Positions 16,352 to 25,569 of a stretch of 46,995 bases of DNA are shown one piece after another (position 1 is the stretch's first letter; each line of letters starts with the position of its first letter). Location: assembly GCA_910587085.1 (NCBI GenBank), contig CAJUMC010000024.1, positions 1-46,995 of the forward strand, in the 5' to 3' direction. The notes beneath the pieces are model-generated. The model searched no databases. It was not told the origin of the DNA and saw nothing but the letters and a program-made list of their open reading frames with translations. Source of the stretch: an uncultured Lachnospiraceae bacterium (lineage in GTDB: Bacteria > Bacillota > Clostridia > Lachnospirales > Lachnospiraceae). A program made the position numbers and the translations under genes.

Positions 16352-17107
16352 ATGGACGGCAGAAATCTGGAAAAGGCGATGGAAATATTCAGTGCGCTTC
16401 TGGTGGGGGAGGAGATCAGCATCTCCTCGGGAAAGAATGCCCCGCTCTACGAGGCGTACAATCAGAATGCGGGCGTGGCGGACATCGTTGACCGGATGCT
16501 CAAGCAGCTGAATCTGAAGCTGTACGAGTACAATTACAGCCTGTATCTCACGGCCGGTGCACAGAACCGTGCCTTCGGCTACAGCAATGACGAACTGAAA
16601 CGAATGCTGGGGCTGAGGCTGAACCGGGAGCTGTATCTCTGCTATTTTATTATCTGTACGATCATGCAGTATTTTTACAGCGATTCGGCGACCTCTACCT
16701 TTGCAGAGTATGTGCGGCCGGAGGAGATTGTGACGGCGGTCGGGCTGTCGCTCTCCAATCTGATCAGCGAGCTGTCGCTGGTGACGGGAGATGAACTGGA
16801 GGAAAGCAGTTTCCGTACCCTCGCGATGACTTGGGATGAGCTTCCTGTGGCGACAAGCGATGAAGGAGGGCTGCGTGCAGGCAGAGGTTCACGCTCCGGA
16901 TTTGTGAAGCTGACTTTCAATTTTCTGACCGGGCAGGGTCTGTTTGCGGAAAACGGAGAGAAATATTATCCGACGAACCGCTTTCACGGCATGGTGAAAT
17001 GCTACTTTGAGGAGGAACGCGCAAGGCTGTATGAGATTATGCAGCGCAGCAGGGAACGGGAAACGGGAGGTTGTTATGCCGCACATCAACCGGATTCGGG
17101 TAAATAA
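16352..17107 (+). CDS. JetB/MukE-like accessory subunit (DUF6063-like)
   Basis: This 251-residue cytoplasmic protein is rich in helices (NLEKAMEIFSALLVGEEIS, YNQNAGVADIVDRMLKQLNLKLYEY, LCYFIICTIMQYFY). It ends in a winged-helix-like segment (FVKLTFNFLTGQGLFAENGEKYYPTNRF). Its size, fold impression and position between the kleisin-like gene and the SMC-like gene fit the MukE/JetB role: binding the kleisin and DNA as a tandem winged-helix dimer. I chose ATG 16352 because GGGAGGAG lies immediately upstream. The in-frame ATG at 16307 lacks a site. Its 3' end overlaps the next gene by 32 bases, implying translational coupling. From memory it resembles the family DUF6063. Confidence 0.7.
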   Translation: MDGRNLEKAMEIFSALLVGEEISISSGKNAPLYEAYNQNAGVADIVDRMLKQLNLKLYEYNYSLYLTAGAQNRAFGYSNDELKRMLGLRLNRELYLCYFIICTIMQYFYSDSATSTFAEYVRPEEIVTAVGLSLSNLISELSLVTGDELEESSFRTLAMTWDELPVATSDEGGLRAGRGSRSGFVKLTFNFLTGQGLFAENGEKYYPTNRFHGMVKCYFEEERARLYEIMQRSRERETGGCYAAHQPDSGK

Positions 17108-20100
17108 CGTAAAATACAATTTCGGCACACAGTCGTATGAGGATTTCATGCTTAAGCCGTTTGGGCGCAATATGCTCTATGATCTGGCGAACGGAGGCGG
17201 AAAGAGCGTGTTGATGCTTCTGATGCTTCAGAATGTGCTTCCCAACTGCACGCTCGATGAAAAGCAGCCTGTGGAAAAGCTGTTCCGCACCGGGGACGGC
17301 AGCCAGACCATCCATTCGCTGATCGAATGGGAGCTTGACGAATCGGATGTTGTGAATGGTTTCCGGTATATGACAACGGGCTTCTGCGCCCGCAGGGCGC
17401 AGAACTCGGAGGAGGGCGGAAGGGAGACAGCCTCCATCGAATATTTTAATTACTGTATTTTTTACCGGGAATACAACGCCAACGATATCTGCAACCTTCC
17501 CCTTGTGAAAAACAGGGAGAAAATTACCTACGGCGGGTTGCGCCGCTATTTGAAGGAGCTGGAACACGACAATTCCCTGGTTGTCCGGTTGTTTGACCGG
17601 AAAGGGGAATATCAGAGCTTTATTGCGGATTACGGTCTATACGAGAGCGAATGGGAAATTATCCGGGGTATCAACCGCACTGAGGGACATGTGCGCGCTT
17701 ATTTTGAAACCAATTACCGGACGACGCGCAAGGTTGTCGAGGATCTTCTGATCGAGGAGATTATTCAGAAATCGTTCCGCGCACGCGGCGGAGGCCAGGA
17801 TGCGGACGAAGCCATGTCCCGCGCGCTGCTGGAAATGAAGGATCGGCTGCTGGAGCTGTCCAGAAAAAAAAGCGAGATCGGCAATTTTGACCGCCAGATT
17901 GAACTGATTGGAGAATTTGCGGAACGGGTGGAGGATTTCGGCAGGCTTTATACGCACCTAGCCGGGCTTGGCGGGAAAATCGACGGGCTTTACCGCACTG
18001 CGGGGAGCCTTGCGGTACGCGGCAGGGCGAAGCAGCAGGATGCGGGAGGACAGCTGATCCGGCTGGAGCGTTCTTTGCGGGAGCTTCAGGAACGAATCGA
18101 CGCCGCGCGGTACTGCGAGGAGAGAGCGCGGGAAAAGCGCCTAGAAAAAGAGATGAAGCGGCTGGCGGGCGAAACGGAGACGGAGAGAGCGCTGCTTGAT
18201 CGGTCAGCGGAAGCGTTGCGGCTGAAAGAAGCCATGAATGATTATCTTGAATATCGTCAGGAAAAGGCGAAGCGGGACGAGACCGCCGCGGAGCTTGCGG
18301 CAATGAATTCCGAAAAGAGCGCGCTTCTGCAGGAGATCCGTTTTTTAACACATCATGCCGGGCGGGAGTTCGCAGAGCGAAAAAAGCTTATTTCCGGGGA
18401 GCTTGCTGCGCTCGAAACGCGCTGCCGTTCTCTGCGAATCCGAAGACGGGAAATGGATGAGCAGGAGCGCTGTGCCGCTGCGGAGGCGGCTGTGTACCGG
18501 ACGAAGGCGGAGGAGCTTAAGCGGCAGCAGGAGAGGATTTCTGCAAGGATTGCAGAAAACCGGCGGCAGGTCGGACTGCTTCTGCTCGAGGAGAGTAAAA
18601 GTGCGGGAGAGGAGCTTTCCGGGGAGCTTGCGCTGCTGCTGGAGCGGAAAGAGCAGAGCGCGGCGCGGATCGCTGCTCTGAGGCAGGAGATGGCCGGCTT
18701 GGAAGCAGGGCTGCTGGAGTGCAGGCTCCGCACGGAGCAGCTCGGGCGGCAGGAGGAGGTTTCGGAGGAGTTTTTTTCCGGCTATGAAGAACAGAAGGAA
18801 TATGCCGACAAGCTGTTGGAGGTTTACGGCGCACGCGATTACGCCCGGCTTCGGGAGCTGCTTCGTGAGCGCGACGCTAAGCTGCGGATAGAGCACAGAG
18901 AGCTTGAGGAACAGCAGCGGGAGCTTGCGGCACGGGCGGAGCTTCTGGCCTCCGATGAGTGGGGAAGCGCTTTCGGCGAGCTGCCTGAGACCGCGCGTAT
19001 CCGGGAGTATATCGCGGCGCGGCACGGAAAAAAGGTACAGACCGGCAGAGAATATCTGGCTGGTCAGAAAGAGGAGACGCGGAAGGAACTGCTTTCCGAG
19101 TATCCTTTTCTTCCATGCGCTCTGGTGGTGGACGGGGGAATGGACGAACTGTACGCTGATGCCGGGCTTCGAGGGAGCGCTGAGGACGGCCGGGTTTTTC
19201 CGATCGTGAAGGAGGCGGCGCTCAGGAATCGGCGGCCGCTTGCCGAAGCGGAAGACATACGGCTGTTTTCTCAGGATTATACAAAGCTTCTGGATGAGGG
19301 AGCGGCAAAGAGGGAACGGACGCGCGTGTCAGCCGGGCTGGCGGATGCGGCTTCTCGTCTGAGCAGGCTTGAAGATACGCAGAAAACCTGCCGGGGGGAC
19401 GAGGATTTTCTGAGCCGTTTCCTTTTGGGCTATGAGGAACGCCTGCAGGAAAACCGGAAAAAGCTCGGTGAATATGAGGAGCGCCGGAGGGAGCTTGCGG
19501 AGCGGGAAAAGGAGCTGCAAAACCGGCGTGATGCTGCGGCTGCGGAATGTTCCCGGTGCGGGAAAGAGCTTTCCGAAACAGATTTCCGCATGGAGGAAAT
19601 ACGAAAGGATCAGGCAACGCTGGAGCTTCTGGAACAGGATTTTGCGAAACAGCAGGAACTTGAGGAGGAGCTGTCGCGGAATGAGCAGAACCAGGAGGCG
19701 GGGAAACAAAAGCATGCGGAGCTGTCGCAGAACCTGCGCATGCTGGAGGAGGAACAGGAGCGGACGGACGGACGCCGTGACGCACTGCGCGCGGAGCTGT
19801 CGCAGATGGATCATGACTGGGCCGAGAAATATCAACGGTACGATGTGCCGGGAGAATACGGAGAATGCGCTCTGACGGGCGCAGCCCTCGAGGCGGAGCT
19901 GAACGGAAAGCGTCAGGCTTATGAGAGGGAAAATTCGCAGGCGGATGATAAAAATCGTCTGCTGCAGTCGTATGCTGCGGCAATGAACCGCTGTCTGCGT
20001 GCCATTGATGTGCGCGGCGTCAGTCTTGCACGGCTGAATTCGCTGCGAGAAAGCCATGAACTGTACGCGACGCCGGAACAGGAGCTTACCGCCGCGCGCG

Positions 20101-21521
20101 AGGAGAGTGCAAAAAAAGAAAGTGCGTTTGCAAAAAAACGTCGCGAACTGGAGCGGGTTACCGCCGAGTGGAACCAGCTGCACGGAAAGGCGGGGCAGGT
20201 GGCAGCGGAGCTGAGCGAGCGCTACGGCAGCGCGAGGGAACTGAATCTGAAAGAAGAGGAAATTGAGGAATACATTGAGAACAGCCGCTCCCGCATCGGA
20301 CTGTTAAGCGAAGAGGCCGACCGCCTGAAGCGCCTGCAGCAGGAGTATGCGGACGAAGAACGGATTCTTTACGACATACGGAAAGAGATCGAGCGCATGG
20401 CGCGGGCCGGAAGGCTGGAACTTGCGGAGGACGCGGGTGCCGCGGAAGGGGCCGGAGGGACAGCTTACCCGGAACCGGAGGGGGCAGCCGCGCTGAGAGA
20501 ACGTTTTTTTGAGCTGGAACAGGAATATGACAGGAGTGCCGGGGAATTGAAAAAGCGCCGGGAGGATTTCGACCGGGGCTTCCGCAGGCTTACCGATATG
20601 CTGACGGCTCTGGATGCCGCGCCGCTGGCCGGCGAGATGAGCGGAAGCACATCAATGCCGGAGAATGCGCAGGAAACGGAGCAGCTCGTAAAGAATCTGC
20701 GCGAGGTTGCAGAATGTCTTGCGCTTGAGAAAAGCAGGGTGGAGACCGGAATCCGCGATATGATCGTGCTCAAGGATAATTTTGAGGATCAGTGCCTGCA
20801 GCGCTGCACCAACATCCGCGCCGAGCTGGATCGGCTGCCGAAGCTGTCAAAGATTACGCTGCACGGCGAACCGATTCCGATTATCTCCCTGCAGATCCCT
20901 TATGTGAGAAAGGAACTGCACAAGGAGAAAATGTCGGAATATATTGATGAGATTGTCGCGAATGCCGACCGTTTTCCGGAAGCGGAGGAAAGGCTGCGCT
21001 ATATCCGCGGGGCGCTTTCCTTTAAAAAGCTGTTTTCAGTTATTGTTACCGACATGAACGATATCCGGCTGAGTCTGTACAAGCGCGAGCGTATCCGGGA
21101 GCAGAGCAGGCATCTGCGCTACGAGGAGGCGGTCGGCAGCACCGGTCAGTCCCAGGGCATATATATCCAGTTCCTCATTGCTGTCATCAGCTATATCACC
21201 CATATCAATTCGGGCAGAAGCGACGAACGCGGTTTGTTCAAGGTTATTTTTATCGACAATCCGTTCGGCGCGGCAAAGGATGTCTATATCTGGGAACCGA
21301 TTTTTGAACTGCTGCGTGCCAACCAGGTGCAGCTGATCGTTCCGGCGCGCGGTGCGACGCCGGCGATTACCGGGCGGTTTGATGTCAACTATATTCTCGG
21401 TCAGAAGCTGATTGACGGGCGGCAGCAGACCGTTGTTGTGGATTACCGCAGCAGTACAGAAACCGAACAGCTGGAATATATCCCGCTGCAGTATGAGCAG
21501 GAAAGTTTTGATTTTATCTGA
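17076..21521 (+). CDS. JetC/MukB-like SMC ATPase
   Basis: This 1481-residue protein has the SMC layout. The N-terminal head has the Walker A loop LANGGGKSV (residues about 37-45) and runs to about 230. A long Glu/Arg/Lys/Leu-rich coiled coil follows to about 620, then a small globular hinge at about 625-740 (EYPFLPCALVVDGGMDELYAD), a return coil to about 1240, and a C-terminal head. That head has an ABC signature-like GSTGQSQG near 1354 and Walker B VIFIDNPFG with Asp 1394. Coils of this length and the adjoining kleisin/MukE-like genes point to a Wadjet/MukBEF-type loop extruder rather than canonical Smc. The residue after the Walker B Asp is Asn, where most SMC proteins have the catalytic Glu. 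ATG 17076 follows GGGAGG and overlaps the upstream gene. Confidence 0.8.
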   Translation: MPHINRIRVNNVKYNFGTQSYEDFMLKPFGRNMLYDLANGGGKSVLMLLMLQNVLPNCTLDEKQPVEKLFRTGDGSQTIHSLIEWELDESDVVNGFRYMTTGFCARRAQNSEEGGRETASIEYFNYCIFYREYNANDICNLPLVKNREKITYGGLRRYLKELEHDNSLVVRLFDRKGEYQSFIADYGLYESEWEIIRGINRTEGHVRAYFETNYRTTRKVVEDLLIEEIIQKSFRARGGGQDADEAMSRALLEMKDRLLELSRKKSEIGNFDRQIELIGEFAERVEDFGRLYTHLAGLGGKIDGLYRTAGSLAVRGRAKQQDAGGQLIRLERSLRELQERIDAARYCEERAREKRLEKEMKRLAGETETERALLDRSAEALRLKEAMNDYLEYRQEKAKRDETAAELAAMNSEKSALLQEIRFLTHHAGREFAERKKLISGELAALETRCRSLRIRRREMDEQERCAAAEAAVYRTKAEELKRQQERISARIAENRRQVGLLLLEESKSAGEELSGELALLLERKEQSAARIAALRQEMAGLEAGLLECRLRTEQLGRQEEVSEEFFSGYEEQKEYADKLLEVYGARDYARLRELLRERDAKLRIEHRELEEQQRELAARAELLASDEWGSAFGELPETARIREYIAARHGKKVQTGREYLAGQKEETRKELLSEYPFLPCALVVDGGMDELYADAGLRGSAEDGRVFPIVKEAALRNRRPLAEAEDIRLFSQDYTKLLDEGAAKRERTRVSAGLADAASRLSRLEDTQKTCRGDEDFLSRFLLGYEERLQENRKKLGEYEERRRELAEREKELQNRRDAAAAECSRCGKELSETDFRMEEIRKDQATLELLEQDFAKQQELEEELSRNEQNQEAGKQKHAELSQNLRMLEEEQERTDGRRDALRAELSQMDHDWAEKYQRYDVPGEYGECALTGAALEAELNGKRQAYERENSQADDKNRLLQSYAAAMNRCLRAIDVRGVSLARLNSLRESHELYATPEQELTAAREESAKKESAFAKKRRELERVTAEWNQLHGKAGQVAAELSERYGSARELNLKEEEIEEYIENSRSRIGLLSEEADRLKRLQQEYADEERILYDIRKEIERMARAGRLELAEDAGAAEGAGGTAYPEPEGAAALRERFFELEQEYDRSAGELKKRREDFDRGFRRLTDMLTALDAAPLAGEMSGSTSMPENAQETEQLVKNLREVAECLALEKSRVETGIRDMIVLKDNFEDQCLQRCTNIRAELDRLPKLSKITLHGEPIPIISLQIPYVRKELHKEKMSEYIDEIVANADRFPEAEERLRYIRGALSFKKLFSVIVTDMNDIRLSLYKRERIREQSRHLRYEEAVGSTGQSQGIYIQFLIAVISYITHINSGRSDERGLFKVIFIDNPFGAAKDVYIWEPIFELLRANQVQLIVPARGATPAITGRFDVNYILGQKLIDGRQQTVVVDYRSSTETEQLEYIPLQYEQESFDFI

Positions 21522-21594
21522 CAGGCCGCTGCAGGCCGGGTTAAGCGGCCGGAAAGATACGTGGATTCGGAATATAATATTCGGGAGTGACAGG

Positions 21595-22374
21595 ATGAGT
21601 GAGGTTTGTCTTGAGGTGGAAAATATAACAAAAAGCTACCGCGGGGTAAAGGCGGTGGACAGCCTGTCCTTCCGCGTGGAGCGGGGGCAGATTCTGGGGC
21701 TGATCGGTACAAACGGAGCGGGGAAATCAACGACGGTTTCCATGCTTGCAACACTGATGAAGCCGGATTCCGGACGTATTCTGTTCTGCGGCAGAGAGGT
21801 TTCGGGAAGGGCTGCGGCGCTGAGGGAGAGAACGGGCTATGTGCCGCAGAACATTGCGCTGTATGAATCGCTGAGCGGGATGGATAATCTGAAATTCTGG
21901 GGGCGGGCAAGCCATGTTGCGGGCCGCCGCCTGAAGGAACGTATCGCGGCGGTCAGCGGGATGACAGGCTTTTCCCCGGAGACTCTGAAAAAGCGGGTGC
22001 AGGAGTATTCGGGAGGAATGAAGCGGCGGCTGAATATCGCGGTTGCGCTGTTGAAGGAGCCGGATCTGCTTATTCTGGATGAACCGACAGCGGGCGTTGA
22101 CATTCCGTCGCGCAGTGTGATTTTATCAGCGATCCGGAAGCTGGCGGATAATGGCATGGCTGTTGTGTATGTGGGGCATTCCATGGACGAGGTGGAAAGG
22201 CTCTGCGACCAGGTCTGCATTATGCACCGCGGGAAGGCGCTGCTGAACCTGCCGATGGATGAGGCGCTCGCGGCTCCGGGAGGAAAAATAACACTGGAAC
22301 AGCTTTATGAGGAGCTTCTTATGCCGGATGGTGCAAATCCTTTTGGGAAGGGCGGAGATGCCGGGGAAAAATAA
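21595..22374 (+). CDS. ABC transporter ATP-binding protein (ABC-2/CcmA-type exporter ATPase)
   Basis: This 259-residue nucleotide-binding subunit has a full motif set: Walker A GTNGAGKST near residue 41, Q-loop YVPQNIALYESLSG, signature YSGGMKRRLNIA, Walker B LLILDEPTAGVD and switch His in YVGHSMDEVERL. The pattern matches ATPases paired with ABC-2 or gliding-type permeases in drug, lantibiotic or polysaccharide export. No permease gene is found on either side: the SMC-like gene ends 73 bases upstream and a TPR/AAA+ gene follows 121 bases downstream. It is either an orphan subunit whose membrane partner is elsewhere, or it serves the neighbouring ATPase cluster. GGGAG lies 8 bases before ATG 21595. 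Confidence 0.88.
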   Translation: MSEVCLEVENITKSYRGVKAVDSLSFRVERGQILGLIGTNGAGKSTTVSMLATLMKPDSGRILFCGREVSGRAAALRERTGYVPQNIALYESLSGMDNLKFWGRASHVAGRRLKERIAAVSGMTGFSPETLKKRVQEYSGGMKRRLNIAVALLKEPDLLILDEPTAGVDIPSRSVILSAIRKLADNGMAVVYVGHSMDEVERLCDQVCIMHRGKALLNLPMDEALAAPGGKITLEQLYEELLMPDGANPFGKGGDAGEK

Positions 22375-22495
22375 GGAATGCCGCAGCGGATAATCTGTAC
22401 AGGAGAAGGCAGCCGCGTGGGCGGCAGGGGAGCGGAACTACAGGCAACAGAGCAATGAGGCGGTTAAGGGCCCCTGAAATGGATGGAGTGGAGAG

Positions 22496-25207
22496 ATGGA
22501 CAGAAGCAGCAATTCGGTAAAAATCGAAAAAATCCGGCAGGCGATGGAGGCGGGGGATACAGCGAAAGCTGTGGAGACAGCCAAAACCGTGGATACGGCC
22601 CGGCTGAAAAGTGCGGCAGATTTGAGCGTAATTGCGGAAGCCTATTATAAGCACGGAGTTTACGATACCGCACTTGTCTATTATGAGCAGATTTACCAGA
22701 GGAATCCGTCAAGAAGGATTCTGATCAACATGATAAATCTGTGCCTTAAGCTTTCGATGGCAGATATGGCGGAAGGATATCTGCGTGATTTTGCGGAGAT
22801 TGCGCCGAAAGATTTTTACAGACATATTTTTCGTTACCGCATTGACCGGCTGAGGGGTGAGAGTGTCGAGGTGCTGATTGATGATCTGGAGCTGCTGCGG
22901 GACGAAAATTATATGGAGGACTGGGCCTACGAGCTGGCGAAGCTTTATCACAAGAGCGGGCAGGCGGAAAAATGTGTGGCGGAATGCAATGACATTATTC
23001 TCTGGTTCGGCACAGGAACCTACGTGGAGCGGGCGCGCGGCCTCAGGGCGATTAATCTGAGCCGGAACGGGGCACGAATGCCGGAGCCGGGGGACGAGGA
23101 GCTTGTCCGGGAAGTTAAACGGCTGATGATGGAGGGAAAGAGCGCCGAGGAGGTAGAAAATTTCATTGAGGAGAGCACAACCCCGGAGGGGAGGAATGCG
23201 GCTTACTCGGAGGAGGATTACCGCAGCGAGCGCTACGGGCAGCCGATTTACGAGGAGGAGGGGAAGGATGTAATCTGGAACACCAGGGAGTTCGGACCGA
23301 TTACAGAGGAAATGATCCGGCAGCAGAATACCATGGATCTTCTGCAGGGAATGCAGGTTGCCCAGCAGATCCGGATGCAGATTGATGAGAACTGGGAGAC
23401 GATTGTTGAGGTGCCGCAGGAGCCTGGAGCGGAAGAGCAGAACAAAGATGCGGCCTGGGCGGGGGAAGGAGCGGAGTGGAATGGAAATGCTCTGTCCGCA
23501 GCCGGACCGTATGGAAATACGGCAGGAGCCTGCGAATATGACGCCGGAACATACAGAGATACAGCGGGGCTGTTCCAAAGCAAGGCCGGGCAGCGCGGAG
23601 GGGGGGCCGGAGTGCCCGGAAATACCGCCAAAATGTACGGAAACCGGCCGGAAGTATCGGCAGATATGACCGGGCGGGGCGGGAGCGAAGCCGGAGTGTT
23701 CGGAAATATGGCCGGAATGCACGGAAACCGGCCGGAAGTATCGGGAGATATGGGCGGCCGGTACAAAAGCGAAGCCGAAGTGCCCGGAAAAGCCGCCGGA
23801 GTGTATGAAAACACGGCAGGGATGCCCGAAAGTACCGCGGAACGGTATGAAAACGGGATAAGGGCTGCAGGCCAGGGAGCGTATTCCGAAGATGCAGAAG
23901 CACAAGAGCGTCAAATTCCGAAGCAGCCTGCGCGAAAAAGCCTGTGGGAGCGCCGCCGTGAGGGAAAAGAGAGAAAGCGGCGCGAGCGCGAGGAAAGAGA
24001 ACGGCAGCGCCTGGAGAAGGCGGAGGAAGCTTCTCGGAAAGAAACGGAGGCCGAGGAGCGCCTTTACCGGATGCTGCAGGAGGAGGAGCAGGAGGCAAGA
24101 CTTTCCCGGGAAGTTATGCAGATGACACAAAAGGAGCAGGACCCGAGAGCCGCTTCAGCGGCAGCAGAAAACCGGCCGGTCGGAAGCAAGGGCGACACAA
24201 GGGAATTCTCCGTGCCGGAGGAATACACCCAAATACCGGGGGCGGAGGCAGCAGCTGAAGGGCGGACAGAGAAGCCCCCCGTACCAGCGGTAAATGCGGA
24301 AACATTAAAAAATGGAGACGCCGAAGAAGTTGAATGTACCGCTGCCGATGCAGAAAATACTTTCGAAGAGGAAAAAGAAGAGGAGCAGCCGCTCTATCAG
24401 TATCCGGAGGATATCCTGGAGGGAGTTGATCCGGAGGAGACGCCGGAGCTTGCCCGCAGGCTGAAGGAAAAAGGGGTTCGGGCGGAGGAGTTTTTTGCCG
24501 GATTTCTTGCATCCGTTCCGGTGCGCAGGCAGATTTTCCGCTGCATGGAGCAGTTTTTAAATACAAGAGGAAAAAACCGTATGCTGATGATAACCGGAGA
24601 ACCGGGGAGCGGAAAGACAACGCTGGCGAAGGCGTTTGCAAAATGTGCTCATACGCTGGGAGGCCTGAACTCCTCCCGTGTTGCTGTGATCCGCGGGGCG
24701 GGGCTGAACCGCATGAAGCTTGCGGACAGGCTGGGGCAGCTGGAAAATACGGCACTGCTTATAGAAAACGCATCGGAGCTGAGCGAAGAAAAAGTATCCG
24801 AGATCCTTTCGCTTCTGCCGAGCTTCGCGGGCAGTACAGGAGTTATACTGGAGGATGAGCGGAACAAAATGAACGGGCTGTTCCGGCAGAACACCGAGCT
24901 GAACCAGCACTTCGGATGCCGGATACATCTGCCGCGGTGGACGGCGGAGGATTTATTTCTGCAGGCGCTTTCGATGCTTGCATCGAGAGAGTATCAGATG
25001 GAACAGCCGATTGCGGAACAATTTCTGGAAAAGGTGAGGGAGCAGATTGAGGGAAGCGGTCAGAATGCCTGTGAGGCGGTGCATGCCTATGTCCGGCAGG
25101 TGCTGGAGCGCGCAGAAAAAAGAATGGCAGGCATGCTTCGTTCCTTTGCGCTGGAAGGGCAGTTCCGGGAGGCGGATCTGTTGATGATCCGCGCCTCGGA
25201 TCTTTGA
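22496..25207 (+). CDS. TPR/AAA+ ATPase fusion of unknown function
   Basis: This is a 903-residue protein with no signal peptide. Residues about 1-200 are helical repeats of TPR type (ADLSVIAEAYYKHGVYDTAL followed by YYEQIYQRNP, and YELAKLYHKSGQAEKC). The middle, about 300-620, is low complexity: a Gly/Glu/Asn-rich 28-residue tandem repeat, then a highly charged Arg/Glu coil (ERRREGKERKRREREERE) and an acidic stretch. Residues about 680-900 form an AAA+-like module with Walker A GEPGSGKTT at 701-709 and a Walker-B-like NTALLIENASEL. A DExxKMNG region and a helical lid follow. The arrangement resembles CbbX/Spo-type AAA+ proteins that act on partner complexes. ATG 22496 has GGAG 7 bases upstream. 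Transcription ends at the hairpin at 25217. Confidence 0.7.
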   Translation: MDRSSNSVKIEKIRQAMEAGDTAKAVETAKTVDTARLKSAADLSVIAEAYYKHGVYDTALVYYEQIYQRNPSRRILINMINLCLKLSMADMAEGYLRDFAEIAPKDFYRHIFRYRIDRLRGESVEVLIDDLELLRDENYMEDWAYELAKLYHKSGQAEKCVAECNDIILWFGTGTYVERARGLRAINLSRNGARMPEPGDEELVREVKRLMMEGKSAEEVENFIEESTTPEGRNAAYSEEDYRSERYGQPIYEEEGKDVIWNTREFGPITEEMIRQQNTMDLLQGMQVAQQIRMQIDENWETIVEVPQEPGAEEQNKDAAWAGEGAEWNGNALSAAGPYGNTAGACEYDAGTYRDTAGLFQSKAGQRGGGAGVPGNTAKMYGNRPEVSADMTGRGGSEAGVFGNMAGMHGNRPEVSGDMGGRYKSEAEVPGKAAGVYENTAGMPESTAERYENGIRAAGQGAYSEDAEAQERQIPKQPARKSLWERRREGKERKRREREERERQRLEKAEEASRKETEAEERLYRMLQEEEQEARLSREVMQMTQKEQDPRAASAAAENRPVGSKGDTREFSVPEEYTQIPGAEAAAEGRTEKPPVPAVNAETLKNGDAEEVECTAADAENTFEEEKEEEQPLYQYPEDILEGVDPEETPELARRLKEKGVRAEEFFAGFLASVPVRRQIFRCMEQFLNTRGKNRMLMITGEPGSGKTTLAKAFAKCAHTLGGLNSSRVAVIRGAGLNRMKLADRLGQLENTALLIENASELSEEKVSEILSLLPSFAGSTGVILEDERNKMNGLFRQNTELNQHFGCRIHLPRWTAEDLFLQALSMLASREYQMEQPIAEQFLEKVREQIEGSGQNACEAVHAYVRQVLERAEKRMAGMLRSFALEGQFREADLLMIRASDL
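23618..23785 (+). repeat. 84-bp in-frame tandem repeat, two full copies plus degenerate flanks
   Basis: Units start at 23618 and 23702. Each encodes 28 residues sharing GN-x-A-x-M-x-GNRPEVS and SEA cores. Related partial units (with AGVP and AGVY) lie on both sides within the low-complexity linker of the TPR/AAA+ protein. Confidence 0.75.
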
Positions 25208-25216
25208 GAGACGGAG

Positions 25217-25255
25217 AATAAAGCTGAAATTCAGACTTTGAATTTCAGCTTTATT
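25217..25255. terminator. bidirectional intrinsic terminator
   Basis: A 15-bp perfect stem (AATAAAGCTGAAATT at 25217-25231 with its complement at 25241-25255) has a 9-base loop, with T-rich sequence on the plus-strand side. It ends the TPR/AAA+ transcript and the convergent Ig-like gene, whose final codons form one arm. Confidence 0.92.
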
Positions 25256-25569
25256 TCATTTTTCAGCCGTTGTCCGCCTCTGGATTCCACGTTTCGTGTG
25301 ATGGTCAGTATGTAGGATTGATCCTGGGTATAGGATTCCAGAGGTTCGATTTCAATGTAATTTCCCGTCGGGTCATATCGAATGGAGGTTTTGAGCGGGT
25401 TATCCGTGCTGTCCGTCACGTAGAGATTCATATTGTTTACGGTGGCAGGATTCAGCGGCGCAGTAAACGATACCCGCCATACAAATTTTCCGGTGCGGAA
25501 TTTCATATCCTGCTTTACCAGCTGTGCATCGCCCCCGGAAACACCCTGAATTTCAATATAATTCGACAT
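25231..25569 (-). CDS. small Ig-like (SbsA-type) domain protein
   Basis: This 112-residue protein consists of one bacterial Ig-like beta-sandwich: VSFTAPLNPATVNNMNLYVTD, then SIRYDPTGNYIEIEPLESYTQ and DQSYILTITRNVES, ending LKNEIKLKFKV. The pattern matches SbsA-type Ig-like (Big_5) domains of surface proteins. Here there is no signal peptide, anchor or partner domain, so a free cytoplasmic domain or secretion by another route must be considered. I chose ATG 25569. An in-frame GTG three codons upstream is nearer to the weak AAAGG site. The function is unknown. Confidence 0.7.
   Translation of the reverse strand: MSNYIEIQGVSGGDAQLVKQDMKFRTGKFVWRVSFTAPLNPATVNNMNLYVTDSTDNPLKTSIRYDPTGNYIEIEPLESYTQDQSYILTITRNVESRGGQRLKNEIKLKFKV

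Noticed and set aside
22709..24130. 473-codon antisense frame opposite the TPR/AAA+ gene
   Set aside because: It mirrors the low-complexity repeats of the sense gene, resembles no family and has no start signals.
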